Below are positions 13,013-25,200 of a stretch of 64,000 nt of DNA, piece after piece. Both the position numbers and the translations under genes were made by a program. How positions within the stretch are numbered: the first letter of the stretch is position 1; each line of letters opens with the position of its first letter. Under the pieces are notes generated by a model. The model worked only from the letters and a program-made list of their open reading frames with translations. It did no database searches and was not told where the DNA came from. Origin of the DNA: Azadirachta indica (lineage: Eukaryota; Streptophyta; Magnoliopsida; Sapindales; Meliaceae); contig CM040442.1 in NCBI GenBank assembly GCA_022749755.1, forward strand, positions 6,050,457 through 6,114,456. The letters run 5' to 3'.

Positions 13013-16000
13013 TAAGTGATATTAAAAGAAGGGACATCACAGGTAATACAACAAATGCTTAGTTGATTGTCTCTTCGGAAATGATATGGAAAAGTTGAGA
13101 ATATTATGGAATTAAATCATTCCAATATGCTTAGTCTAATAAAAAACATTTACCCAATTTTATGTATTGATGGGAAGTGTGAAGTTGGGGTTAAAAGAGT
13201 AGATACTACTAATAAAATCATGAAGATTTGATCCATCAAAATTAAATATTTGTGATGCATAATATGATGTAATTATATATAAATATGATATCATATTAAA
13301 TAATATACCATGTGCATGCTATTATAAACTTTTTGATAATATTATTGAACGAAATTGTAATACAATTTATATTAATTTACATTATTATTGACCTAATATT
13401 TCATTATTTTGTTGTCCTCACAAGGTATGAGGGGTTATATGGTTAAATAGTAAATTCAATGAAGCAAAGTTTAAAAATAAAAGGCTATTAATTAAGAGGC
13501 GCAATATTTTCTTTTTATATATTTAAATATTTTATAAATAACTTAAAAAATTTGACAGAGTTTACAGGGGTTTGAAACTCCACACATTGACTTGTATTGT
13601 ACAATTAATCTACTATTTTCAATTTTTTTATTGTAATTTTTAAAGTTTTTTTTCCATAATTTCTAAATTTCTACTATATTTCTTAAGTTTCAAAAGTATG
13701 ATTTATAGTTGAAAATTATAACAGAAAAAGTTAATAATTACTGAAATGAGTTAAACACTAATTATTGAGTGTATTATGGTCCCTAATTGCAATTGGTATT
13801 CACATGAATTACGTGACAATTGATTGATAAGATATATACAATCACATCAACCATCATATCAAATTGACATATAAAATTAGGTAAAATCATCTTGAAATGA
13901 AGAGCATTATTCCATTCATCGTAACCTACCCAACAAACCTAATTACTTGTCTGTACTTTCTTTAATCCACATTCACTAGTTAAATTAATTACCCTATATG
14001 AAAATGAATAAGACAAAGGGAACCCTACCTATCTATGATCTTGTTGAACCTAGCTGCTTTCTTAATTATGGTTCACAAATGTCTAGTCAATGGATTGGAC
14101 TCCACTCCCACCTTAATTCTTTGCCTTACTCAATTTTTTTTTTAAATTAATTTATTTATATATGCTTGCACTTTATTCACAATGTTTAGGAATTAATTTG
14201 TTATTATCCTTTTGATTTGTATGTTAATTGCTTCTAGAGTATAGACTTAGCTTGAGCTCTTTACATTTGCTGCTAGCCAGCCTTGCATTCATGCAAAGCT
14301 TGGTTCAAAAGCATTACTTCTAATGAAAGTTATAAATTCTTTTACTTTTTAAAAAATAAATTTAAAATAATAAAATATATATAAAAAATTAATACAGGAT
14401 AAAGTTTAACTTAGACGACTTATTTAACTAAGTTCAATATGTACTATTTAAATATGATCTTTTAATTAAATTAGAGAATCATCTTGTAACGAGTGGTTTT
14501 CACCTTTCCACTTTAAAACAATGAATGTTAGATTCTTTTTAAAAATTTTATAAGAACAGATTTTTATCAATTTCAAAGTATATATTCAAGATATTTTTTT
14601 AATTAGACATTCTAATTATATCATAATTAGATTTAATTTCAACAGATTTTGAGAACTTATAAATAGTAATAATAGAAAAGAATTGATAAATAATTAGGTG
14701 TGTATATACATATACATATTTATATATATTAAAAATTTACTATTTAACTATTTTGAAGATAGAATGTAGAGTTATATGTTAATTAACAAAAAGAAAAAAA
14801 GACGAAAATGTATAGAAGTTTGTTAACTTAATCATCACTTAAAGAAGAAGTATTTTAATGGGCAATAAGAGCTTAGTGCAAAACAGCATATATTGTTGTC
14901 TAATCTAAGAGAAAGCAATTTTCTAATCTTAATTAAAGCAAAGATTGATTCTTGTCTTAATAAGATTAATTAGCGACGGAGTTGACAATCAAAAAGTTGG
15001 CACTAAAAGTCTCCCATACAAGAGGAAAAAAATATCATGCTAATGATATAAATATTGACCTAGAAAGAAAATCTGATGCTGCCATTTACTGCTGTAAGCA
15101 ATCTTAATCTGCCATCTGGCCATATTTTCCATAGTCAACCCGTTAAAATTAGAGTTTAGTATCTTCTTATTTTGTATTAGATTATGAGATGAAATTGAAA
15201 AGCTAAAGCTTTTGTGAGCTAGACACAGCACAACACAGTACGGGTATGATGTTCAAAAGGGATGGGTGACGGGAAAGGTTAAATTATCTTCTTAGACCAA
15301 GATAAGTTAGATTATTTATAGAATGATCTAGCAAGTAACACTGAAATATAATTATTGTATATGAGATAGAAGTTTATCCTTAATATAATCCTTTCCTTAA
15401 AAAAAAGAGAAATATTTTACCGCTAAATTATTAGTGAATGATTTTACCTTTTAATATTTAGAAGTATATACTTTTATCTCATAACTTTGTTGGGTCAAAT
15501 GTTTTCACTAAAGGTAATATTGATACCTAATTCTAGCTAGACCAAGAGAATATAAATATCCTAGAAGAATATTTATTTCTGACTCAAAAACTGGGATAGG
15601 ATGCAACTGTAAATGAATGTTGTGTGCTAGGCAGAATTTTTCATGCTACAAATATGAAATATATACTACACCAGGGCATTAAGGGTGCATCTTATAGGTG
15701 AAACCATAAATAGTGGTGTAGGCTAATGGCTCACAGATTTTTGACCTACAACCAACATCTGTACTGGTGAAGGCAGAGCAGAGCCACTAACTGGTGGGTG
15801 GGTTGGTGGGTCTGCATATCTAAATTTATCTTCTTGTTGGGCTGGGATTTATGCCACTTCCACTTTCTACTCAACTTTGTGCTATAAATTTATATATATA
15901 GTGGGAAATTGTAGAGGATAAGATGAATGCGTTTATGTGCGTAGTGATAGTTGAATTTGAATCAGGTGCTTGCAATTGGGGTTGAAAGTTGAAAACTGTG

Positions 16001-16221
16001 TATGAAGAATTAGTTTATATTTAAGCATATTAGATTAGAAAATTGTTCATTAATTTTAGAAGAAATAAGCAGGAATAATGAGCAGTTCACATCACATGTA
16101 AGTTCTGGAAACACTTAACATAAAAATATTTGGAAATTCAGATGTGAATGATATTTTAGGAATCAAATTTCCAAATTGGTTTTGGAAACGATACTTAAAA
16201 CCATCCTGAAATGGAGATTAA

Positions 16222-16436
16222 AGGGTTGAGAATAACTATAAATTTATTTCAGAAGTGTTTTTATAGAAAGCACTTTTGAGTAAAGGTACTTTCAGAAAAA
16301 CCATCTGAAGCATTTAAAAATTAAAAGAAAAAAAATCTTATTTCTTCTCTTTTTCGAAATTTTTTAGGCTGCTTATTCAATACAATAATTATGAGAAAAG
16401 TGCTTTTCGTAGAAGAGCATGTAACCATTCTCAAAT
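16222..16436. mobile_element. Candidate MITE with AAAGCACTTTT inner repeats
   Basis: Outer arms TTGAGAATAAC and, inverted, TTGAGAATGGTTAC flank inner arms that carry AGAAAGCACTTTTGAG on one side and the reverse complement GAAAAGTGCTTTTC on the other. The whole is about 215 bases and non-coding. It shares its inner words with repeats in UVR3 intron 1 and PWP2 intron 1. Confidence 0.45.
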
Positions 16437-17335
16437 CTAAACATCTTTCTCAAGTAGCAACATGAATTTATATTTTTAAGAAAGGAGGTGCAATTTTGGA
16501 TTTCCAAGAGTATAAACAATGATAACTTTTGTTTGGTGGGACTAGAGCGGCCAAAAAAAATTTAATAGGAAGCAAAGCAAGAAAGCAGATGGAGAGGGAG
16601 AAAAAAGTTGGCAAGCTTTCTCTTGCTTCTCTCATACATAAGTTATCCAGGTTGGTACCCATTAAACATATACGTTTATACTCAAGAATAAAATTAAAAA
16701 AAAAAAAAGAAAAACCTGGTTGTTATTCTCTTGCAGTTCTTGATGAATAATTTTAATTTCACACGTTCCTTTCTCTATTGTAAAGACAAATGGGAAACTT
16801 GAAAGTTTACGACTTTATGGTTAATGGGTGTCAATCAATCATCAAAAATTCATAAACAAATGATTGATGAAAAGATATTTTCTTTAACAAATTTGGGTTA
16901 TTCTTTGTTTTTTCGAGTAATATTCTTGAAGTTGTTGTTTTTTTTTGTGTTGATGGGTTTTGCTTTAGTTTTTGCCGCTGCCCTCAAGCATAGATTCTTT
17001 TTCTGAGTTGCAAATCAAGAATGGATGAATGTGCTCTGCTCTGGTTGGATTCTCTTCTGCTAATAAAAAGATATCCTGCTTTTTGTATTTGTCTTTTTAG
17101 CCTCTCACTTTTCATGGATGCCTATCACCTCTTTTCAGTTTCTAGGTGGTTTTTGCATAATGTGTAGGTGGTGTACAGTCTACACATAGTCAGTGATGCA
17201 GATTCACCTGTTTTATTCCATTTTGGCAATATAAATACTTGTTACCATTCTGGGTTTTCTTCATTGCAGTTGTACCTCTTCTCAGTCTTTTCCGTAGGTG
17301 GGGTATTGAGTGCAGTGCAGTTTGTAGCAAAGAAA

Positions 17336-20300
17336 ATGAGCTATTCGCATCATACTATGGGCTCTGGTTTGTTTCCTTTCACTCTCCTGATGTTCCATTT
17401 TTTAACCTTTGTTCAGTTAGCTCGTATGAAGTGTAGATGGGTAATAGCCGCAAGAACCCATTTTTTTTTTTGGGTTTCATTTGTGTGTGCTTGTGTTCTC
17501 ATTACTATTTTCATATATTTTCATCCGAATTGTGCGTCTCGTTGATCAGGGGTTTCTTTTCTGTGATAGATTAGTTCAATTTTAAGTGAATGGTGAATTT
17601 TTGGTCTATTTGTCAGTTGCTTTTAATGTTATTATTGTTTGAACTTCAATGGTTTATGAGAAGCTTCTTGCTAAAAATTTTAGGTAGTAGAGCTGCTAGA
17701 AGAACATTTGAGTTTGGAAGGACTCATGTGGTGAGGCCCAAAGGCAAACACCAGGCTACTATAGTTTGGTTACATGGCCTTGGAGATAATGGCTCAAGGT
17801 ATCATTTCTAGATTTTCATTTTATTTTGTTCCTTTCTTAAAAGCTGTTAGTTCTTCTTTCATGTATTTTTGGATTTAGTTGATAGAACCCTTTTTAGCCT
17901 TTTAAACTATTTTTCTAGAAGCAAAATTTCTGCTCCTTTAACATGTATGTATAACTCAGTTGCTTTTAGATATATACTGGCTTGGATGTAGTATGTTCTT
18001 CTTATTTTAATTAACAACATAATTGCTACTCACTGTTTTTGTGAACTTCAATTTGTCAACGTCGTGATTAGGCTAGTTACAGACTCAAGAGATTGCTCGT
18101 ATCTGATGCTTAACTTTTCTTTTGTACTGCAAAACCTCTATTTTAAGGCTGGACTTTTGGTTTCAAAAAGAAAAAAAGAAAGGAGCTTCAGAAAGTTAGC
18201 ATCTTGGCATGTTCTTAATTGAGGGGCCATATGATGGTAAACTTTTTCAATGTTGAGTTTCTCACACATAGATTTGATGGGTGAGGGCAGTGCCGCCGCA
18301 AAATAATAGAAGATTCGATCATTTGTCCTCTACTTTTCCTCTAACTTTCTTGTCTCATTTGATGCCAAGCTTAGCTTAGGAAGCCCTGGATAAAAAAAAG
18401 AATATGCCATATTCATGAATTGGGACCACTACTTCACTTGGTTTTCCTGCCAAATGAACAACCATTTATGACTTTAACAAAGGATATTCACACTTATACA
18501 AGTAAATACGGGTTTTTCTAGAATTTTCTATAGCTCTGTGAACACACATCACCAATTTTAGGTAATACCAGTTTTGTTCCTTTCATTTCTACGCAGTGGG
18601 CAGATAGATGTGCACATATTTTGGTTTCTGCCTTTGGAAGCTGCTTTAGCCTCAACAACTGTGGTCTTATTATTCTACATGAATATTCTTATTACATCTA
18701 TCATAAATTTTGCATTTTTGGCTGTCAACTTCTGAGGGAACTGCGGAGGCTCCCTTAGCAATTAGATACTCAGGGTTTAGAAGATAAAATAATTGTGTGT
18801 TGCTTATTCTTTTCTTTTGTGGGGGTGAACAGAGGGGGATGTTTGTTTCACTAATAGTAACTTAGGAAATACAAAGTAAAAGACAGTTCTCTTACTCATT
18901 GTTTGGTTTGGTTGCAGCTGGTCCCAGCTATTGGAAAGCCTGCCTCTGCCAAATGTAAGGATCATAAATCCTTTATCATTAGTAAAATTCTGCTTTCTTA
19001 TTCATGTATATGTTACTCATTCCATTATTCCTGAGGAGTTAGAAGATTTGGATTCAGTTATTTTGATAAATATGATGTCATCCATGTTTATATATGCTTG
19101 TGTTGCCATTGTTTGATGCAGATAAAATGGATTTGTCCAACTGCTCCTACTCGACCTGTGGCCATACTTGGTGGATTTCCTTGCACTGCATGTAAGATTA
19201 ATTTACTCTCTTCTGATTGATATAATTAATTATTGTATATTTATATCCTCTTTAAAATATATTATCACCAAAGGTAAAAGTCCTTTTTTGTTTTTTTATT
19301 CATGTTTTGGTACTGATAGAAAGCATGTAAATTGCTTCATTGATCAACATTAGGGTTTGATGTGGGTGAGCTTTCAGAAGATGGCCCAGATGATTGGGAG
19401 GGTTTAGATGCTTCAGCAGCACATATTGCAAACTTATTGTCAACAGAGCCAGCTGATGGTACTTCCCAAGCCCATATTATTTCTAAAACTAGTTCCTTAC
19501 ATGATTTCAAATATTTTTCCTGTTTATTAGTAACTTGATTCTGAACCATTGTGATTTTGCATTTATTTGTCAATCTACAAGAAAAAGAAAATTATGCTTT
19601 CACACATGAAGTCCTATTCTTATATATCTATAAGAAGATATGGTTTTAAAAATAAGTTTACTATGTCTTATTTAGCACTGAAAGTTATTAATCTGAACTA
19701 GAGGTTTGAACTTATTGTCTGAATGGCCCATATCTGTTTTCAGGCTTACCTTCTTAGTGCCTTGTGTTATTTAGATTATTTTCTTGAACTATTCTATGGA
19801 GCATTTGGTTCTCGTCATCATACATTATGTTTATTTCTTTTTGACAGTTAAAGTTGGTATCGGAGGCTTCAGTATGGGCGCTGCCATGGCCCTTTACTCT
19901 GCAACTTGTTGTGCTCTGGGTAGGTATGGAAATGGAATTCCATACCACGTAAACTTAAGGGCAGTTGTTGGACTTAGTGGCTGGCTTCCTGGTTCAAGGT
20001 ATGAAATCATTTGGAAATCTTCTTTCATTAGAAATCCACCTAGCCACATGTGGCATGAAGAAAATATGAGGACAGCTCAACAAATCTGAAAATTAGCCAA
20101 ATAGTTTGTAATTAAATGTTATTGTGATGCAGGAACTTGAGGAACAAAATAGAAGTGTCACATGAGGCAGCTAGGCGTGCAGCATCCTTGCCTATTTTGC
20201 TCAGTCATGGAACTTGTATGTATTCCCATCTCTAATGTGCTAACTATGCAACTTAGACATATTCAAACTTTCATCTTTTCTGAATAGTGAATAAATATGG

Positions 20301-21112
20301 CTTTAAACTCTGGCATGCAATTGCTCTTGGGTTGTGGCTGAAATTTGGTGCTTGATAATTTGCGCTTGAAATTCCATACATCATTTTGTAAATTTGGTTC
20401 CTTTAATCCTCTGCATAATAGTATCTTTTTGGCTCAACCTAGTGATAATTTATACTGGCTTGAGAATTTATTTAGCCTATTATTTTGTAGGATTCAATCA
20501 CCATCGCTCTCAGTTTCTTCCTTTTATCTAAATTTATCACTGTTGTAAAAAGACCTCCTAAATTAACCAAGCTTCAGAAAGTTAAACCTGCACAGCAAAA
20601 GAGAATTTATGCTTAAAAAGTCAGTGTCTCTGTTCTTACTTTTGTTACTACTTTCTTCCTTATTTTAGCATGCACCATAGAATAGTAGTCATTTAGGAAT
20701 TCATGATTTTTAAAGGAAAATCATATAAACAGAAATCTATATCTTAGTAAAATTTGGATTCTATTTTATACTTCGTTTTTTGTAAAATATGATTGCTACT
20801 TCAATGGATAAATGCTTATTTTTATTATGTTGCAGCTGATGATGTGGTCCCATACAAATATGGAGAAAAATCTGCCAACACTTTGAGTGTAGCTGGATTT
20901 CGACATCTCACGTTCAAATCCTTTGAAGGGTATTTTTCATTTTCTTTTATTTGCAAGAATAAACTCATGATTAGTATGAAAATAGCCAGCAATTTGCTGA
21001 TTGATTCGGGTTCTGGTTGTGCAGGCTTGGTCATTACACGGTGCCTAAAGAGATGGACGAGGTCTGCAATTGGCTTACTGGAAGGCTGGGACTCGAGGGA
21101 TGCCGTGGATAA
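17336..21112 (+). CDS. Acyl-protein thioesterase-like serine hydrolase, 9 exons
   Basis: Alpha/beta hydrolase of the phospholipase/carboxylesterase family (acyl-protein thioesterases), expected to cleave thioester-linked acyl groups from proteins or short lipid esters in the cytosol. It closely resembles my recollection of Arabidopsis At5g20060. Exons: 17336-17366, 17684-17798, 18918-18954, 19122-19191, 19354-19458, 19848-19998, 20133-20215, 20836-20929, 21025-21112; 257 residues, all in phase. Features: WLHGLGDNGSSWSQLL near residues 38-53 (oxyanion side), nucleophile Ser128 in GGFSMGAAMA, the probable acid Asp199 in TSDDVVP, and His232 in GLGHYTVP. The start ATG follows a probable 5' UTR intron acceptor at 17272 (TTGCAG). 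No signal peptide. The gene is convergent with the CXC gene downstream. No breaks seen. Confidence 0.92.
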
Positions 21113-22243
21113 TTGTGGCACAGTATCACTTGTCAAATCTAGTGGGGATGAAGCATTTAGAAACAATAACACTGGGTAGAAACAAGCATTATGTACTAAT
21201 AGGTAGCAGATAGAAATGAGGTTGTGGTATTATGATATAGATAAATCAAGCATCCTAACCTTTCTTCCTGCCCGACCTAACAATAAAATTTTGGATGCAG
21301 TTTTCTTACATTTCAGTTGTAGAGTATAGATGATAATGGATCTTGTCAATTCTACCTTTCTAGCATTTTGGTATTCATTAATGCAATATTTAGTCCTCTG
21401 GACTCCTATTATCCTCTCTTCCTTTTTCTTCTTCTATTATCCTCTTCCCTTTTCTTCTTGTGTGAGAATAGGCCGTTATCTATTTTTCTGTATATCCTGA
21501 TGTCAAATGAAGAGTTTGAGATTTTATAACAACATTAAGCATCGTATTTTCATGCACCACAGGGCAGGTTAAGGAATGAAATTTGATTGAAAATGTCAAG
21601 AATCATATGCGATAAGCTCACACTGAACTTCAAAGCTAGTTGAAAGATAACAGGTCCGAGAGAAAATTCTTTGTTGAACTGGTATGAAGACTCTTGTAAA
21701 ATACAGAATGCTGTAAGGTTCAGAACCCAGTAGTAATTGCCTTGCAGCGTTCTGGATTTGTGTTTGGAAAAATTACCAAATCCTGTAGATTTATATTATA
21801 ACTGTTGTTTGGATACTGAGAAAACTACAAAATTATTTTAAGAGAAGAAATTGCTTTGACTTTTTAAGATAACATAATGGCGTATAAACAGGATTGCAAC
21901 CAAGCCAGAAAAAGATGGGAATCTGGAAAATTATTTGAAAACTGTAAATCTTTATACAAATGATAATTACATGATGTCCTCTCACGTTGCTGGCAACACT
22001 ACTCATCTACAAAAGTAAGAAAAAGGCCAGGAATTAGCCCCTTCACAAACAAGTATTTTCCCTACATACTTCGGCAATACATATGCAAGTTTGCAAGGCT
22101 TTTTCTTGAATTGCATCCTGAGCAAAGCAGTGGGCAACTTACAGATTACATACGGTGAGCTTTTGAGAGAAAAACCCCATGATTTAATTATTCTTTGCAA
22201 TGTGAATCCAAATAAAACTGTTGTGACGAACCCCTTCTCTAAC
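21113..22243. other. Convergent 3' UTR region between hydrolase and CXC genes
   Basis: Both neighbouring genes end here, so the stretch should hold their 3' UTRs and polyadenylation signals (for example AATAAA at about 21282). It also contains two CT-rich TATTATCCTCT words near 21407-21450. No exon recognised. Confidence 0.5.
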
Positions 22244-25200
22244 TCAGTGATCATTGGTATCACCTTTAAAATCACCTTCAGTTTGGACAATATCTTCTTT
22301 TGACTTGCTGTATGGAGTAAGAGGAGGGAAAGAAGGCACAGCAGGTAAAATGAATTTGCGGCCACTTCTCAAGCCTCGAGAAGAGCTTGATCTCAACTCC
22401 TGTGATCGATATTGGAGAGGGGACACTCGTTTCTGATTTGGTGAGCTAACCTTGATTGCTTTGGTTGGCGTAGAAGTATCCTTAAATATCTCAGGAATAT
22501 CTTCTCTCGTTGGTGAGTGATGCCAATGAGAGTGAACGGCTGATGATTTGAAGTTGCTTCTCTGGTGCAACTGGGGTCTTGGAACTTTCGGACAGTCCCT
22601 AGTTTTGGGGGAAGCTGAAGAAGCCTCAGCTCCAGAGTAACAATGAGAGAGCGGGGTGAGATGGCTTATATCAGGAAGATCTTCCCATCTTGGTGAAAAC
22701 TGTTTTATTGTCCCAACCTTTGAGCTGTCAGACATAGTCTCCGCTGCATCCAGTTTCACATGAGATTGATTCTCCCATCTTTCAGCTCTCCGGAATTTTG
22801 ATTCTGTAATGCCACATTATGGATGAGTAAGCTTTCTGGTAACTATAACAAAACATTCAAATTCAATAGCTTCATGACCAGTTATGAATTTAAGTGCCTA
22901 AAATTTACAACTTAAAAATGTTACCTATTGCAAAGAGAGTCTATGAAAATTATAACAAGAAATATATATTACCACTGATAACGATGTATAACGTAATTCT
23001 CTGACAGTGAATTTTGCAAGACAATTCTGATGAGAAATGTTGGAACCCACAAATTCAATTTAATTTAAAATACAATAATAGTCTAACAAATTCATCTGAG
23101 AATGACCTATAAATGGTAATACTTGACTGAATGCATTAGGAGCTAAAGATTGTCTATATAGTTCTAACCTGTCTTCTTGCCAAATGTATTCTGACAACCC
23201 TCACATCGGCATCCATCAGAGCATCCAACGCCAGCCTGAAAATTTTCAAGAAAGAAAAAATTATCCAATCAGTACAAGTGAAGGGTTAACAATTTATGCC
23301 AAGTTCTCATCCCAAGTCCTCATCTCAAGGGTCAAGGATCATGGCTTTTCCTTTTCAAGCGAAAGGATAATTGACAATCATAATCACATTACTTTTGGAA
23401 GTAAACTGTCTCATCCACTGGGATGGGGAACAATGTGCCATAGGTTTTGGCGAGTTTACAAAATAATAGCTGAAAAAGCAATCTGGCAAGCCCATCAATG
23501 TATGCATATACCTGAAAGCATTCACAATATTTTTTAAGACACTTTGACTTCTTGCAATTGCATCCTCTTTTGTGCCTGGCTGAAGCTGGAGTTGTCCAGT
23601 TTCCATCTTCCTGAAAAGTGTTCTCATGTTAGTATACCATTTTCTGCCACAGTGATTAACATGGATCCAATTAGAAACAATATACCACAACGTTTGCCGG
23701 CGAGTCAATGCCATGGTTAACAATCTTTGGAGCGAATGCAAGTGGATTACGGGATTCAATTTGTTGTCGCATATCAAGAACTGTTTCTTCGTATTCGGGC
23801 TTGTTAAAACAGTTCTCACATGCACACGAATCGATGCAATAGACTCCCGCTGCAAAGCATTCGCAGTAACTGCCAATGACCAAAAATACAGCTGAAACAG
23901 ACAATAAATGTATAGGGAAGTTTGGTGGTGCAGATTAGCTAGAGGAAACGCTGAGGTAATTCATAAGTTCACAGCAAAAACGTTTTGGTGTGTTAAAGTT
24001 GGTTTCATAAGAAACTGGGAACTTATGGACAAGAACAACGCATGACCCCTCTCAAAACTAGCTTTGGTAGATTGATATCAATCAAAAATCAAAAATCAAA
24101 AAGTGCAGAGATCTGCAGTTTTCTAAGTTCCATTACATATGCCTTCAATCTAATAAATGAAACACCTAACTGGTGTTTTTATATAACAATGTGCACAGAA
24201 ATGGAGTGGCTCCGTTCCTACTTCAAATTGCAGCTACAGCACAAATCCACTACTTTTATTGGGGCCGATTAAAAAAGTCATTATCATCACCCCAACTGCT
24301 GGGATGAGATCAACATGGAAGAGCAGAAAAGGCTCTCAATTAGATTATGGCTGCACTTTTTAATTGCTCCATCTTAAATAATGAATTTATTTGGTATATT
24401 ATATGTTAAACATGATGTTGAAAAACTTCAATTTCATATGACAGAGAAACAAGTTTAAGTGCATTAAGAATGGGCTCCATACATGCTTCCTGCCACTTAC
24501 AGTTTCAAGCATTTGGACCTCCTACAATTGCAACGTTTGCAGCCCTCACTCTCGTTATTGTATGTTGCCTTCTTCCTGGATGAAAGACAGATTCTCAAGT
24601 TGGAATATTGATATGAGCAAAAGATAACAATGATCGCATGAAAAAATAAATTTATACGTGCCTTTTCTTCTTGGGGCTCACTTGGTTTAACTCCTCGACC
24701 CTATCAGAATTTTGTGAAGTGAGAATCCTGCCCTCACATACAGCTTCCTGCTGCTCAGAGACTGTAGCTTGCAGAGAATCACACAGCAGTTTCATTCCGT
24801 CAGTATACTGAGAAGTAGCAGAGCTGGTTCGCACAACAGCTTGATCATCTTGCAAATCATTGACGAAATGGGCCTCAAGTTTCCCAGCTGTTGAAATGAA
24901 GCAACTATTGGAGTCCTGTGCTAAGTGATTGCTCTCCTCTGGAATGAGCTTATCCTCCTGTGAACTCACATAACCAGGGAGTTCCTTGCTTGTAATAAGA
25001 TTTGACCCCATGGGCACTGATCCAGCAATGTTGTTTAAATGGAAGCCAATCTCAGAGGGAATGGGACCTGAAACGGTGAAGTTTCCTCCATATTGACTGT
25101 AACTAATGAATTCAGATTGGCAGAAAGAGGGTCCGGAAGCAATATTCTGGGAACTGCAGGTTGCCTCCCTACTGCTGGAGACTTCTCTTGATTTGACATC

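Larger units (their letters stand above)
10937..17272. other. Gene-poor AT-rich interval
   Basis: The first 500 or so bases are probably 3' UTR of the oxidase subunit gene. From there to about 17.0 kb I find no exon with protein-family resemblance; open frames on the minus strand near 12.2-12.4 kb and 15.0-15.2 kb look like chance. The stretch is rich in A/T runs and contains two candidate small inverted-repeat elements, listed separately. The part around 16.5-16.66 kb, ending in a possible donor (ATCCAG/GTTGGT), may be the 5' UTR exon of the hydrolase gene that follows. Confidence 0.55.

Noticed and set aside
14241..14310. Possible hairpin around GCATTCATGCAAAG
   Set aside because: The palindrome is short and AT-rich context gives many such foldbacks; no mature microRNA-like arm seen.
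16529..16750. 73-codon open frame rich in Lys and Arg
   Set aside because: Looks like a leader exon of the hydrolase gene (ends near a GT donor) rather than coding sequence; no homologue recognised.
19337..19573. Minus-strand open frame opposite the hydrolase exons
   Set aside because: Shadow of a real exon on the plus strand (DVGELSEDGPDDWEG).
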